Part shown: piece after piece, positions 11,836 to 22,400 of the stretch
How the letters are laid out: each line of letters starts with the position of its first letter
Numbering within the stretch: position 1 is the first letter of the stretch
Assembly (NCBI GenBank): GCA_013400115.1
Contig: VXBP01004622.1
Span: 1,040,314 to 1,104,313, forward strand
Direction: 5' to 3'
From: Rhinopomastus cyanomelas
Lineage: Eukaryota; Chordata; Aves; Bucerotiformes; Rhinopomastidae
Length of the DNA stretch: 64,000 nt
Notes under the pieces: generated by a model
The model's input: the letters and a program-made list of their open reading frames with translations, nothing else
Told to the model about the DNA's origin: nothing
Databases searched by the model: none
Program-made: the position numbers and the translations under genes

Positions 11836-12455
11836 GGCCACCTGAACCTCCTTCCTTACAGGATGTGATAAGGGGGGGAGACACCCCTGTCCCCAGGGGT
11901 GGGGGTGCACCTGTGGGTGCTGGGGATGGGCAGCACCAGGGCTGGGAGGGGCACAGAGGGGGGTAATCCCTGACCCACATCCCGGCAGCAGACAGGCTGG
12001 GATGGAGCCGGCTAATTCAATAATCGCCGGTGGCAGGGATGGGCTGGAGGGGGTGCAGTTGCCACCTGTGGGGTGTTATTGTCCTGTGGACAACCCCCCA
12101 ACCCCGCTCCAGCCCTTTGTTTGGGGCAAGTGCAGCCCCCTGGGGATGAGGTGGGAGGGGGCAGGAGGGGCACTGGATGGTTTAGGGTGGGCCCAGGTGG
12201 ATCTGGGTCCGGATTGGGGGTGGCTCAGTGTCCCCTCCAAAAATCACTGTTGCAGCACTGGAGGGAGTCAGTGTCTCTGCAGACTAATCCCACAATTGCA
12301 TCAGGGCCTCCCTGGCTTAATGCAATTAACCCCTAATTAGCTGCACCCTGAGGGTCTGGCCGGGTTGGGGGGTGTGGGCAGAGCTACTGGAGTGTCGCTG
12401 TACCCCCCCAGAATGTCCCCCTGGGGGTTGAGGGGAATGACACACGGCGTCTGTC
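11836..12455. other. TRAF4-FAM222B intergenic DNA, left part
   Basis: G-rich, unique-looking DNA with no long open frame and no recognised repeat. The closest element of interest is the TRAF4 transcript end on the left. Confidence 0.5.
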
Positions 12456-12456
12456 C

Positions 12457-12940
12457 ATACTGGTGCCCAGTGCCCACCCAAACTGGTGAGTAGTGCCAGC
12501 CCATTCAGGTGCTCAGTGTCAGCCTTAGGCTGGTACCCAAGGCTGGCCCTTGCTGGTACCCAGTGCCAGCCCATGCTGGTGGCCATTGCCAATCCTACAC
12601 TGGAGCAAGTCCATACTGCTGCCCTCCAATTCATGTGCCCAGTGCCAGCCTGTACTAGGTCTGCACTGACAGCCACTGCCACTCCATGTATGTGCCCAGT
12701 GCCAGCCACTACTGATGCCATCTCTTGCCTATACTGGTGCTCATCACTAACTCATCCCGCTGCCCAGTGTAAGCCCATACTGGTGCCCACTACCATTCCT
12801 AAACTAGAGCCAGCCACAAGGCTATACTGGTGTCCAGTGCCCATCCAAACCGGTGCGTGATACCAACCAATTCACCTATCCTATATTGGCACCCTTTGCC
12901 AGCCCCTACTGGCGCCCAGTTCTTGCCCACACTGGTGCAG
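12457..12940 (+). repeat. Degenerate minisatellite (TACTGGTGCCCAGTGCCAGCC unit)
   Basis: About fifteen diverged copies, 25-32 bp apart, of a unit built on CCATACTGGTGCCCAGTGCC. Individual copies differ by substitutions and short indels. The phrases 'tactggtg' and 'cagtgccagcc' recur throughout. It lies in the spacer between two converging genes. Confidence 0.75.
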
Positions 12941-13194
12941 CCAGGCTGCATCAGTACCCACCTTGTGCTTGGCTTGGGAAGAGGGGGTCTAGCTGCCCCC
13001 CAACAGCTTTGGCTGATGCCAGTCCCTGCAGCTCCACAGCACCAGGAGCTTTTCCCTTCCTTTCCTGTGTTTCTTGTCACCTGCTTTTGTTGTAGCGCCC
13101 GGCCCGACCTAGATGGGAGCGACAGGAGCGAGCGGTGCCCCCTCTGCTCACGGCTCCTCCAGCTCAGCTTTCATCCTGGTGCTTGTCACTGACA

Positions 13195-13985
13195 CTCGTG
13201 TGCGATCTCCGTATTTATGTATTCCAGGCGATAGGTTTTTATTTCCTATCTCCTGCATCCCAGATCTTTCCTGATGTATTTTCATTCAGCCACGTTTGAT
13301 TTATATACTTTAATGTCTATATTTTTTACGTATACACTTACACTGTATTTTTTATTTATACCTATTTTATTTATATCTTTTAGCTGATCTTTTTTCTTAT
13401 ATCTTTTTATTTATACACTTTAGCTCCTATGTTTTAATTTACATGCTTTAAACAACACTTTTTCATTAACATGTTTTACTTTATATATATTAATTCATAT
13501 ATTTTCCTGATATGTTTTTATGTATTTGATTTCTGTATTTTAATTAATGTATTTTTCCATATATATTTTAATGTACAGACTTCTATTTATATCTGCATTA
13601 TCTTATTTGTATCTTTTAGTTTATATCACAGAATCGCAGAACATTAGGGGTTGGAAGGGACCTGGAAAGATCACCCAATCCAATCCCCCTGCCAGAGCAG
13701 GATCATGTATTTTACTTCATGTATTTTAGTTTGTATGTTTTACTTGACATATTTCCATTCACATATTTCCATCTGCGTATTCTCATCCACGTTTTTTCCT
13801 GATGTATTTTTCTTTATTTCTCTATTTTAGTTGACATATTTTAATTCCTATATTTTCAATTCACCTTTATTTATTCCTATATCCCTACTAATATGCTTTT
13901 GCTTCTTTATATATTTGATATTTATTTATATTTTTTATTTAATCTCGCCCTCTATTTGATATTTAACACTTTTTCTTTATACCTC
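13195..13985 (+). repeat. AT-rich degenerate minisatellite
   Basis: About 800 bp of extremely AT-rich DNA in a GC-rich neighbourhood, made of short diverged units of about 15-20 bp such as TATTTTAATTTATAT, ATGTTTTACTTTATA and CATATATTTTCC. A short CR1 piece at 13,626-13,706 splits it, so repeat material on both sides has the same character. It does not encode protein. Confidence 0.75.
13626..13706 (-). mobile_element. Short CR1 tail, antisense, inside AT minisatellite
   Basis: The stretch holds ATCACAGAATCGCAGAACAT and GGTTGGAAGGGACCTGGAAA, the reverse complement of the CR1 3' end. Only about 80 bp remain. Confidence 0.9.
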
Positions 13986-15577
13986 TACCCTCAGCGGAGA
14001 GGAGCTGTCCTGTTCCCAGAGCTGCTGGGTGCACACCAGTTACCTTACAGAAGAATAAATAACCCCCGTGGATTGTTTAGGAACTGGAATTTTCAGCTAT
14101 TGTGGGGAAGTGCTGCTGGCAAAACCCTGCGCAGCAGCTCCCAGGCAGCCCAGGAGCTGAGCAGGAGGAGAAACCCAGCGACCCAGGGGCTGCTTGGGTG
14201 GGATTGTTGGGTTTTTCATCCATTCCCCCCCCCGCCCGCCTTCAATAATAAAAGTCAATTTTACCATCAGGTGCCGCTCTCCAGTAGCTCCCAGTGCCAA
14301 CACTCCGCCCTGCGCTGCTGAGCTCTGGAAATGTCAGCCGCAGCGTCGAGCACCTCTTAACCTTCAGGTGGAAAACAGGGGCGCAAATCCCCCTCCGCGA
14401 GAGAGGCGGGTGGAGGCAGGGGGTGATGCTCTTCACAGTCAAGGGGGAGAGGGAGAATTGATTTGATACTCAATTTAGCTCAGTTTAAAAATAAACTTCC
14501 TGGAAACTTGTTGGTTTGAAGATCTACTCTCAAGGCCCAGAAGCTACCAGATCTTTCCCTGCTCTTTCAGTCCAACAGGGCTCGGAGGCTCTCAGGATGC
14601 TCCAGCCAGAGGGAAAACTGAGGCACCCTGGAGCTTTTGGACAGGGCTGGCCCTTTGCTGGTTTAAGAAGGATGCTGAGTCAAAGGAGTGGAGGATCCTG
14701 AGATTCCTCAAGGAGACCGGATGGATTGAGTGGCTGCTCTCTTGCAAGGCGTTACTGGAAGCTGGAGCTTGGGATGCAGCAGCCAGCAGGCAAAGAGCTC
14801 TTCCCAGCTAAGCTGAGCTAAGCAGCCCAGTTTAGCTCAATTTCTGGGAAAAGCACGTGGGAGCATCCAGAGAACTTTGGAAGCAGCACTGGAAAGGTGT
14901 GTGACATCTGAGACAGACTGGGATATGGAGGAGTTTGCAGCAAGCACAGAGGAGGTGAGCCGGGGTGGTTGTGTGGCTCTCAGCGACCAACCTGCTGGTT
15001 AATTTAAGTGTAGGAGCACCAGGGAAAACATCTTTGTGGCTCCCATCTTCCAGAAGAGGCCTACAAATCTGTAAAATTTTGTATTTACTGTAAATAAGTG
15101 AAACTCTGAGTTTATTCCACATTATAGGGTGAGTGCTTTGAGGGGCAGCAGCTCCTAGGTGTAGCTTCTGGAGCGGCCCTATGTCTCCCCACGATATTTC
15201 CCTCCTGGTTAGGGACAGACCTTCAAGGCACAGGACAGCCCAAACCCTCAGAGACGGTGCCAAAAATCCGAGCTCACCCTGATGGGACTTAACAGCCGCC
15301 CCCCACCCTCCTTGACTCCTTTTTCTAATCATTGTTTCAGCACCTTCTCCCAGCTCTGTGATTTTGCCCCTTCTTTTTTCCCAGTGTTTCTCACAGCTCT
15401 TACTGGCGGAGGGCAGCCAGGCTGTGCCGGACACATTCATACCCCAGCAATCCACAGAGACCCTTCCCCAAACTCCCTCTGGGACAGGCGCCCACCCCAT
15501 GGGTGCTAACACAAGCCTCACGTACTCGCAACCAGCAGAAGGGGCAGAGGGACCAGGTCTTCTCATTCTTTTTGCTT
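13986..15577. other. Intergenic DNA before FAM222B 3' end
   Basis: Mixed-composition DNA without a recognised gene. The open frame 14,832-15,566 on the minus strand has 244 codons but no recognisable domain and lies just past the likely FAM222B poly(A) site. I treat it as chance. Confidence 0.45.
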
Positions 15578-15583
15578 TTTATT
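15578..15583 (-). terminator. FAM222B: Candidate FAM222B polyadenylation signal (AATAAA on minus strand)
   Basis: TTTATT on the plus strand is AATAAA for the minus-strand gene. It is the first clear canonical signal I noted downstream of the FAM222B stop and would give a 3' UTR of about 3.85 kb. Nearer ATTAAA-type variants could also be used, so the transcript end is provisional. Confidence 0.45.
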
Positions 15584-18500
15584 TTTCCTGTGGACAAAAT
15601 AAAAAGGAAATAAACTAAAAAGGATTCTAGTCCATACCCGTAGCACACAAGCAGCAACGTTTATCATCAGTCTGTGGTTTAATGAAATACAGCAGCAATT
15701 CCCAGTTCTCTCCCCAGTGAGCCCCAGCAAACATTTCTGTTTGGTTTCTACGGGAGCGGCCGAGTCCCACGGAGACACGTTTCACACCGTAAGCATAAAG
15801 AAAAATTCACAAGTGTCTTTAGAAAACGTTAACTTTGGGCTGTAACAAACTGGGCCTGTGATTTAACAGCTTCAAAGCTTCTGCTCGAAAAGACAAGACA
15901 CGTGGGAGATGGAAGTTTCCTCATGGAGGGGTTTCCACTGGTTCTACTTGCACCCCTCTGAAGACCTAACGTCCACCTTGGGCTGGCGATGGAGCTTCCA
16001 GAAACCGTTGGAATAATGATGTTCTGCTAAAACAGGGTGGTGCTGAGAGGGGATGGATGTCAGTGCTGATGGGGCAGCGTTAACAGCTCAGGAAAACATC
16101 TGAAAACCTCAGACTCAGGAGAACAAGTGACCAGAAGCTGGAGTCAGGGCTCAGGAAGGCACTGACTGATGGATGGAGAGAAAGATGGGCAGAGCACTGC
16201 AACAGAAGCAGCGATGTGAACCCCAAGGCAAGTGACCATCCACATTGGGTCCCCAGGGTGAAGAGGTGTCCCTGGCCTTTAGGCTACTCGTATTTCTGCC
16301 CCGTGAAATAAGCCTGTGCGTGGACAAACATCTCTGGGAGACTGTAACTGCCCTGCACTGGACCACTGGCCTCTGCCCACTGCCTTGACTGCTCTTGCCC
16401 ATCACCCTGGCGAACGGACCCCAATGCCAGGGGCTGCAGTGTGTCCAGTGCCAGGAGATGAGGCAGGCCAAGGTCTGTGTTCCCGTTTATAGAAGATGTG
16501 GTGGAGAAGGAGGAGAAAGGAAAACCCAGCAGCAATAGGCCGCTGCAGATGTGAAAAGGGCTGGTTTAAAGGAAAAAAAAAATCTCACTCCTAGAACAAA
16601 AGGGAATCTCTCAGTGTATTTTAAGAGTAGAACAGTTCCTATTGTTCAAACAAGGTCCTACCTGGATGAGTCTCAGGAGTGGTTTTGCTTGCCTGGGGCA
16701 AAGTCTCAGAGGTCACAGTGCTGCTTGTACAGAACAACCCCCAGCAACAGACAGTGTGATGCCATTGCCCATGCCAGCACCGAGACCACCTCCACAACCA
16801 CCAGCACGTGGGACTCTGCTCAGTGTCTCTCTCAGGAGAGAGGCAGGAGGAAAAGAACAAAATCCAGCTTGAGTAACAGTCTGGGTTGAGAGCTGAAGCA
16901 GGTTGCTGCACAGAGCAGATGGAGATGCTTTAGTTAGGGAAAAGGACACAGGGAGCAGAACACCCTACAGCGACTACTGGGGCAGGGAGGGTGACAGCCA
17001 CCGCAGCCCTCCACGGATCAAGGGAGCGGGACAGGGCAAGCGAAGGGTGGGTAGGGACACTGTAAGGGAAGCGGCTTCCACCCCAAACCTTGGCTTCCAA
17101 CAGACTGTGCTGAGAGAAATATTGCATGAAAAGCTTCAGGGTTTGAGTTCTTTCATAGGTGTATTTTTACCAGTTTTCACAAAGACTGCAGGAATACGAT
17201 TATAAACAATAAATTAGGACTTCATGTTGCTATCATTTGGCATAACACAATCAGGCAAGTTTTCCTCTTTTTAAATATAAGGCAACACAAGCCAACACAT
17301 AATTTAATCCGTCTTTAGTCAAACCACTTCAACTTTGCTCAAGAGCCTCCGCTAACGATCGGCTGACAGTACACTTAGAAAAGAAATTAAATAATGACGT
17401 AAGTGTACGCGAGGAGTCAGAAGACACACTCTGCTAAGCTTTGAAACCTAACGATTTGTTACAGCCCAGGACTACACCGTCTAAATTAAAAGAAGAAAAT
17501 ACAAATAAGTGTTCGTCTAATTTTTTTTTGTTTTTTTTTTATCCATTTACCAAAAAAAAAAAGAACAAACCTTGGTAAGAATCTCTAGCCAACTAGGACG
17601 TTCACTTCAAAAAACTTGTTCTTTTAAGTTTTTTTAATGATTTTTTTTCCTTTAAATTTTATAGGATCTCTTTTTTTGTTGTTTTTTTTTGTTGTGTTTT
17701 TTTTTGTTTTAAACCATGCTCGTTAAGGAAAAGTTTGAGGAGCAAATATTTAAGGCTTTGTTTTTTGTGGTTTTGTTTTGTTTGTTGGGGTTTTTTTTTC
17801 CAAGGGCTGTGAGGAAGGCCAGTAGGATGGCAGAGAGGCCAGTGGGTTCACCCATACACGATGCTACTCAAACCCACACTACCAGGCGACATTCATACAG
17901 AAATATTACACTTAAAAGTTACAGTGTAGAGCAAATATTTGTTTAGCCAGTGTACACAGCAAGGATCAACGCTTTTAGGGGTTTTTTTTCCTTTACTTTT
18001 TCTCCTATTTTGTTTTTTTCTGGGTTTTTTTGCTGTTTTTTTTGTTTGGTTTTTTTTTAATTTCCAAACTTGATTGTGATCATTACATTCAAGTATTAAA
18101 TCTCGTTAACGGAGATGAAAAAAATTTCTACTTACAATGAAGGCGGCTGTGAGAAAGGAAAAGGTGTGTTTGGGTTACACTGAGGAGAACAAGACGCTGA
18201 GGTTACCCCGTAGTGTCCTGCGGGTCGCTGGCTGGACCAGCTGCTGCAAGTTGTGTGGGAAAGGAACAGGAGTTAGGCACCGAGACCCTGGGAAAAAGGG
18301 ATGTTAGAAATAGCTTCACTAATTCCCAGAGAGAACTGTTCCATTAAATCTGCTGTGGTGTTTGGGTGGAGAGCAAAACAAGACCCTCAGTCCTGCAGTG
18401 GCTCAAGAGCAGAGCTTTACCTCAAATCAATCACTTCCCATCCCAGCAGTGGTGGGACAGAGCCTCTGGCCCCATTCAGTGCACTGCAGACAAGCTCCAG

Positions 18501-19437
18501 TTACGACTCCTTTCCCTGAAATAAATTCTAGCTACCAGAGAAGTGGCTGAACCCTTTCTGGAGTTGTCTGCGGGTCTGGATTCCCTTCCTATCGGGGCAG
18601 CCAGACTCCTAGCAGTGAGGGGTTCCAAGTCAGCTCTTTACACTGGTGAAAGAGGAGCGGGTAAGGGAAATAGGATGCAGAAGAAAGGCAGTTCCCTGGG
18701 GCAGTTTTGCTGCCTATGTCCTAAACTCACTGTTCTCCCTCCTCCATACCCTGTCCACAAAGTGCCACAAAAATGTGCTGGAGACTTTTGACTTTGGACA
18801 AAATCTAGACGATAAATGTGGGAGCCTCAGCAAGAAACAGCTGAAAAAAAAATCTTCCTATATTTATACCTAAACAGACACCCCTCGCTAGGTCTTTTTC
18901 AAGCTCTTTTTCTGGTAGGCTTCCTTTTCAATTAAATCGGCCTCTAGACAGTGCAAACGGTCAATGTTTAATGCATTAATGAAATGGGCTCACGAACTGA
19001 AAACAAGCCCCGCTTCCCAACAAATTCTGTTGCTCTTAATCTTCAGAGGAAATTGAGATGGAAATTTAAGCAGCTGTGCTACCTCACTCCTGATGGAGCC
19101 CGGTGAACAGATGCAACTGCCAAACCCTGCAGCAACTCGACATCAGTCCAGCGAGTAGCTATGAAGCAGAAGGCAAAGGCTGCACGAGGAGGGACTGCGC
19201 GAGGAGGAAGGAGCTGTGGCGTGAAGTAGTGTGTAATGAAATTCCTTGACACAAAAGGCATGTTAAATATTTGATGCGCAAAGGAGATCGGTAACGCGGA
19301 GGCAAAGCTTTGCGGTATACAGTATGTCTTCTTCCGATGGCTACTATAATGATCACACAAGTTTGCAAGTTAAAAATGCCTTATTAATTAAAATTAAGAC
19401 TAAACCTATAATTCTTGTCTGTGAAAGTGACTGCAGC
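15584..19437 (-). other. FAM222B: Probable FAM222B 3' UTR with long T tracts
   Basis: No coding frame of interest occurs here. The part from 17,500 to 18,070 is dominated by runs of T (A in the transcript) broken by G, for example TTTTTTTTGTTGTG phrases. A T run at 17,521-17,540 is followed by an A run at 17,553-17,563, which could pair. AT-rich unique sequence continues up to the stop codon. Assignment as UTR follows from position and the lack of an earlier canonical signal. Confidence 0.5.
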
Positions 19438-22400
19438 CTATCTATACCCTGGGTGTTGAATATGAAGATTTCGACTATCAGTTGGTTCAGGTGCTCGGTT
19501 CATGGGAGGCCGATGGACTTTCCCCAGCACGGCCACGCTCTGATCTCTGAAGCAGGACTGCTGGAAGTCCCCGCTTAGGTAATCCATGGTCTGCATCACA
19601 TTATTCTGGCTGGATGGGCCAGCTCCAGCTCTGTAATGAGGTCCTCCTGCACAATCTAGTGGTGCTCCCGCTGGCTGTCCCCCGTGGAAAGGCATGGCGA
19701 GGTCCTGGGACCCAGAGCTGTCACTATTGGGCGTGGGCAGGATGTTATTCCAGATGGGCTGGAAATAGTGCCCATTGGTGTATGGCAAGGGTCCCTGCAA
19801 GCCGTTCACGGGTGGAGAAGGGGTGGGCTTCTCAATGGGGGGCTTCAAGCTGAACGACTGGCCCATGCACAGTTCTTGAGGGTAGTTTGAAGTTTTGCCA
19901 GGAAAGCTCTGCCCCGCGATCTCTCTCTGGGGGTGCTTCCCCGCGAGTCCAGCAGCATCCCCACACATTTGCTGCAGATGCGCAAGCTGGTGCTGGTTCC
20001 ACGCGACCGATTTGATTTCATTCTGGTAGGCGGGCGGCACCCTGTTAATATTCACCATGGGCACATTAACAGAGGCGGGAGGAATAGCAGCAGCAGCATG
20101 ATCTACAGGGTTTACTACACAGGAAGGCATGGGTGTAGGGACATTGTGAGTAGATACCCTGGTACTTGCATTGATAAGCAGGTTGCGACTTATAGGGCTG
20201 GGGTTTGCAATCTGTCCCTCACACACTGAGGTAGTGCTAATGCCAGCTCTGGCCTGGCAGAACTGGTTAATCTGGTGCACAATGCTGCTCAGGTCCGGTG
20301 GCTGGTTCTGCTGCAGGGTGGCAGCCATAGAGAGGGGAATGGTTGAGGTAGACACGGTCACATTCGGCGGCGCGTCTGCATCTGGCATCTTTCTGCTTCC
20401 ATGTAAACCCGGCTGCAGCAAAGGGTTCGGGGGGTGCTGCAGAGTCTGGTGTGCCATGGTCTGAGGGTGCTGCAAGCCCTGCGGCTGCTGCATGTTCTGA
20501 GGGTGTGGCAGCGCCTGCGGCTGCGGGATCCCCTGAGGATGCGGTAAGCTTTGTGGCTGTGGTATCCCCTGAGGGTGCTGCAGAGTCTGTGGCTGCGGGA
20601 TGCTCTGGGGGTGCGGCAAAGTCTGTGCATGCTGGAGAGCCTGCTGGCGAGCGAGCGCCTGGGGGTGGGTTAAAGTGCTAGGTGCAACGTATGGTGTGGA
20701 GGGGGGGTTCATCATCGCTTCCGGCAGCAGGCGTGTGCGTGTCCCGTCAAAGTCTTTGATAATTCCTTTCGCTGGGGATTTGACTATTGCCAGGAGGCCC
20801 GTTTTCGTGGTGGCCTGAGACGGGTAAGGACTGTACCTCTGACCCGAAGTATCAAGTCCGTTCACAGTACGGCGTATGTGTTTCCTCTGGGGAACCTTGA
20901 CACTGTTTGGAAAAATTTTGATAGTCAGTGGGTTGTTGGCGACCTTCTTAGCATAAGCATCCAATTCTGCTGGGGTAGGATACTGTGCAGATCTCATTTT
21001 CTGTGTAGTGTCCCCTGTGGAGAAAGGAAATTTGTCAGTGCTGATTCTGGTAAGCAAGGGATCAACCCCAGGGCAAGACAGCTGCACAACAAAGGTAGAA
21101 AATCTCCAAGGAATCAAGAGGCAAGAACTTCATCTTCCCAGACCAGCAGATCACATACCAGGTACCTCATTCCCTTTATTATCTGGTGACCAACACAAAC
21201 CCCAGTTCAGCTTAAGGCAAGACCTGCCTTGGAGAGCAAAACAATCCCAGTGTTCTCAGCAGAGAATGTTTACAGTTGGACAAAACCAGGCAACAAGCTC
21301 TAAACCTCAGACTGTCTCCAGCTTGAAATATTTTACAGCTTGTGGCGGTGGGCCTGTTTCTCTTCTCTTAATTTAAGACTCCCTCCCTCCCCACGGCCCT
21401 TCAAGCCATTCTCATATCTTTACCATGTAATTCAACATCAGCAAGTTATGAATTAAACATTAAACTCCAGCAATGCTGAAGCGGGAACCACACTGTGGTG
21501 GGTTGACCCTGGCTGGATGCCAGGTGCCCACCAAAGCTGTTCTATTCCTCCCCACCACTCAACTGGACAGGGGATTAAAAATGTCATGAAAGGATCATGT
21601 GTGGAGATAAGGATGGGGAGATTATTGTCACGGGCAAAACAGACTCAATTCAGGAAGAATTAATTACCAATCAAGTCAGAGTAGGATGATGAGAAGCAAA
21701 ACACCTCTCCTCCCTTTTCCCCAGGTTTAATTTTACTCTAATTTTCTCCATCTTGTCCCCCCGAGCAGCATAGAGAGTCAGGTATGTTCATCACACACTG
21801 TCTCTGCCACCCCTTCCTCCTCACAGGGAGGATTCTTCACTCTTCCCCTGCTCCAGCACAAGAACCCTTCCAAGTCTGACAGCCCTCCATGGCCTTCTCC
21901 AAAGTCAGCCCTTCCCACGGGCTGCAGTCCTTCACAAACTGATCCAGGATCCCCCACGGGCCATGCTAGGAGCCTGCTCTAGCATGGCTTCCATAGGATC
22001 ACAGCCTCCCTTGGGTGCATCCACCTGCTCCACTGAGGGGCATTCCGTGGGCTGCAGGGATAAAGCCTGCCTTCCCATAGTCTTCACCAAGGGCAGCAGG
22101 GGCTCCCGCACCTGGAGCTCCCCCAGCCTTGGTGTCTGCAGCGCTGTTTTTCTCATATGTTCTCACCTTTCCCTCTGGCTGCTGTTGTGCAGTTTACTTT
22201 TCTCTCCGTCTTAAATGTTAACTCCAAGTCACTGCTACCACCACTAATGGGCTTGGTCTTGCCCAGTGCAGGTCCCTCCTGGAGCTCCACTGGCTGAGGG
22301 GAAGCTTCTGGCAGCTTCTCGGAGAAGCCCTATGATGTAGCCCTCCTCTTTCCATACAAACCTGATGCAGACACCAAGCACTTCAGCTCAAGCCTCCATT

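Noticed and set aside
10736..11980. 414-codon open frame on the minus strand
   Set aside because: It lies antisense to the last TRAF4 exon. GC-rich codon use in the sense gene removes stops on the opposite strand, and the product has no known domain.
19438..21117. Start of FAM222B at the ATG 21,117 of the long open frame
   Set aside because: The 34 codons before GDTTQKMR do not match the family, and a clear acceptor CCACAG stands at 21,015. The true start exon was found at 27,389-27,470.
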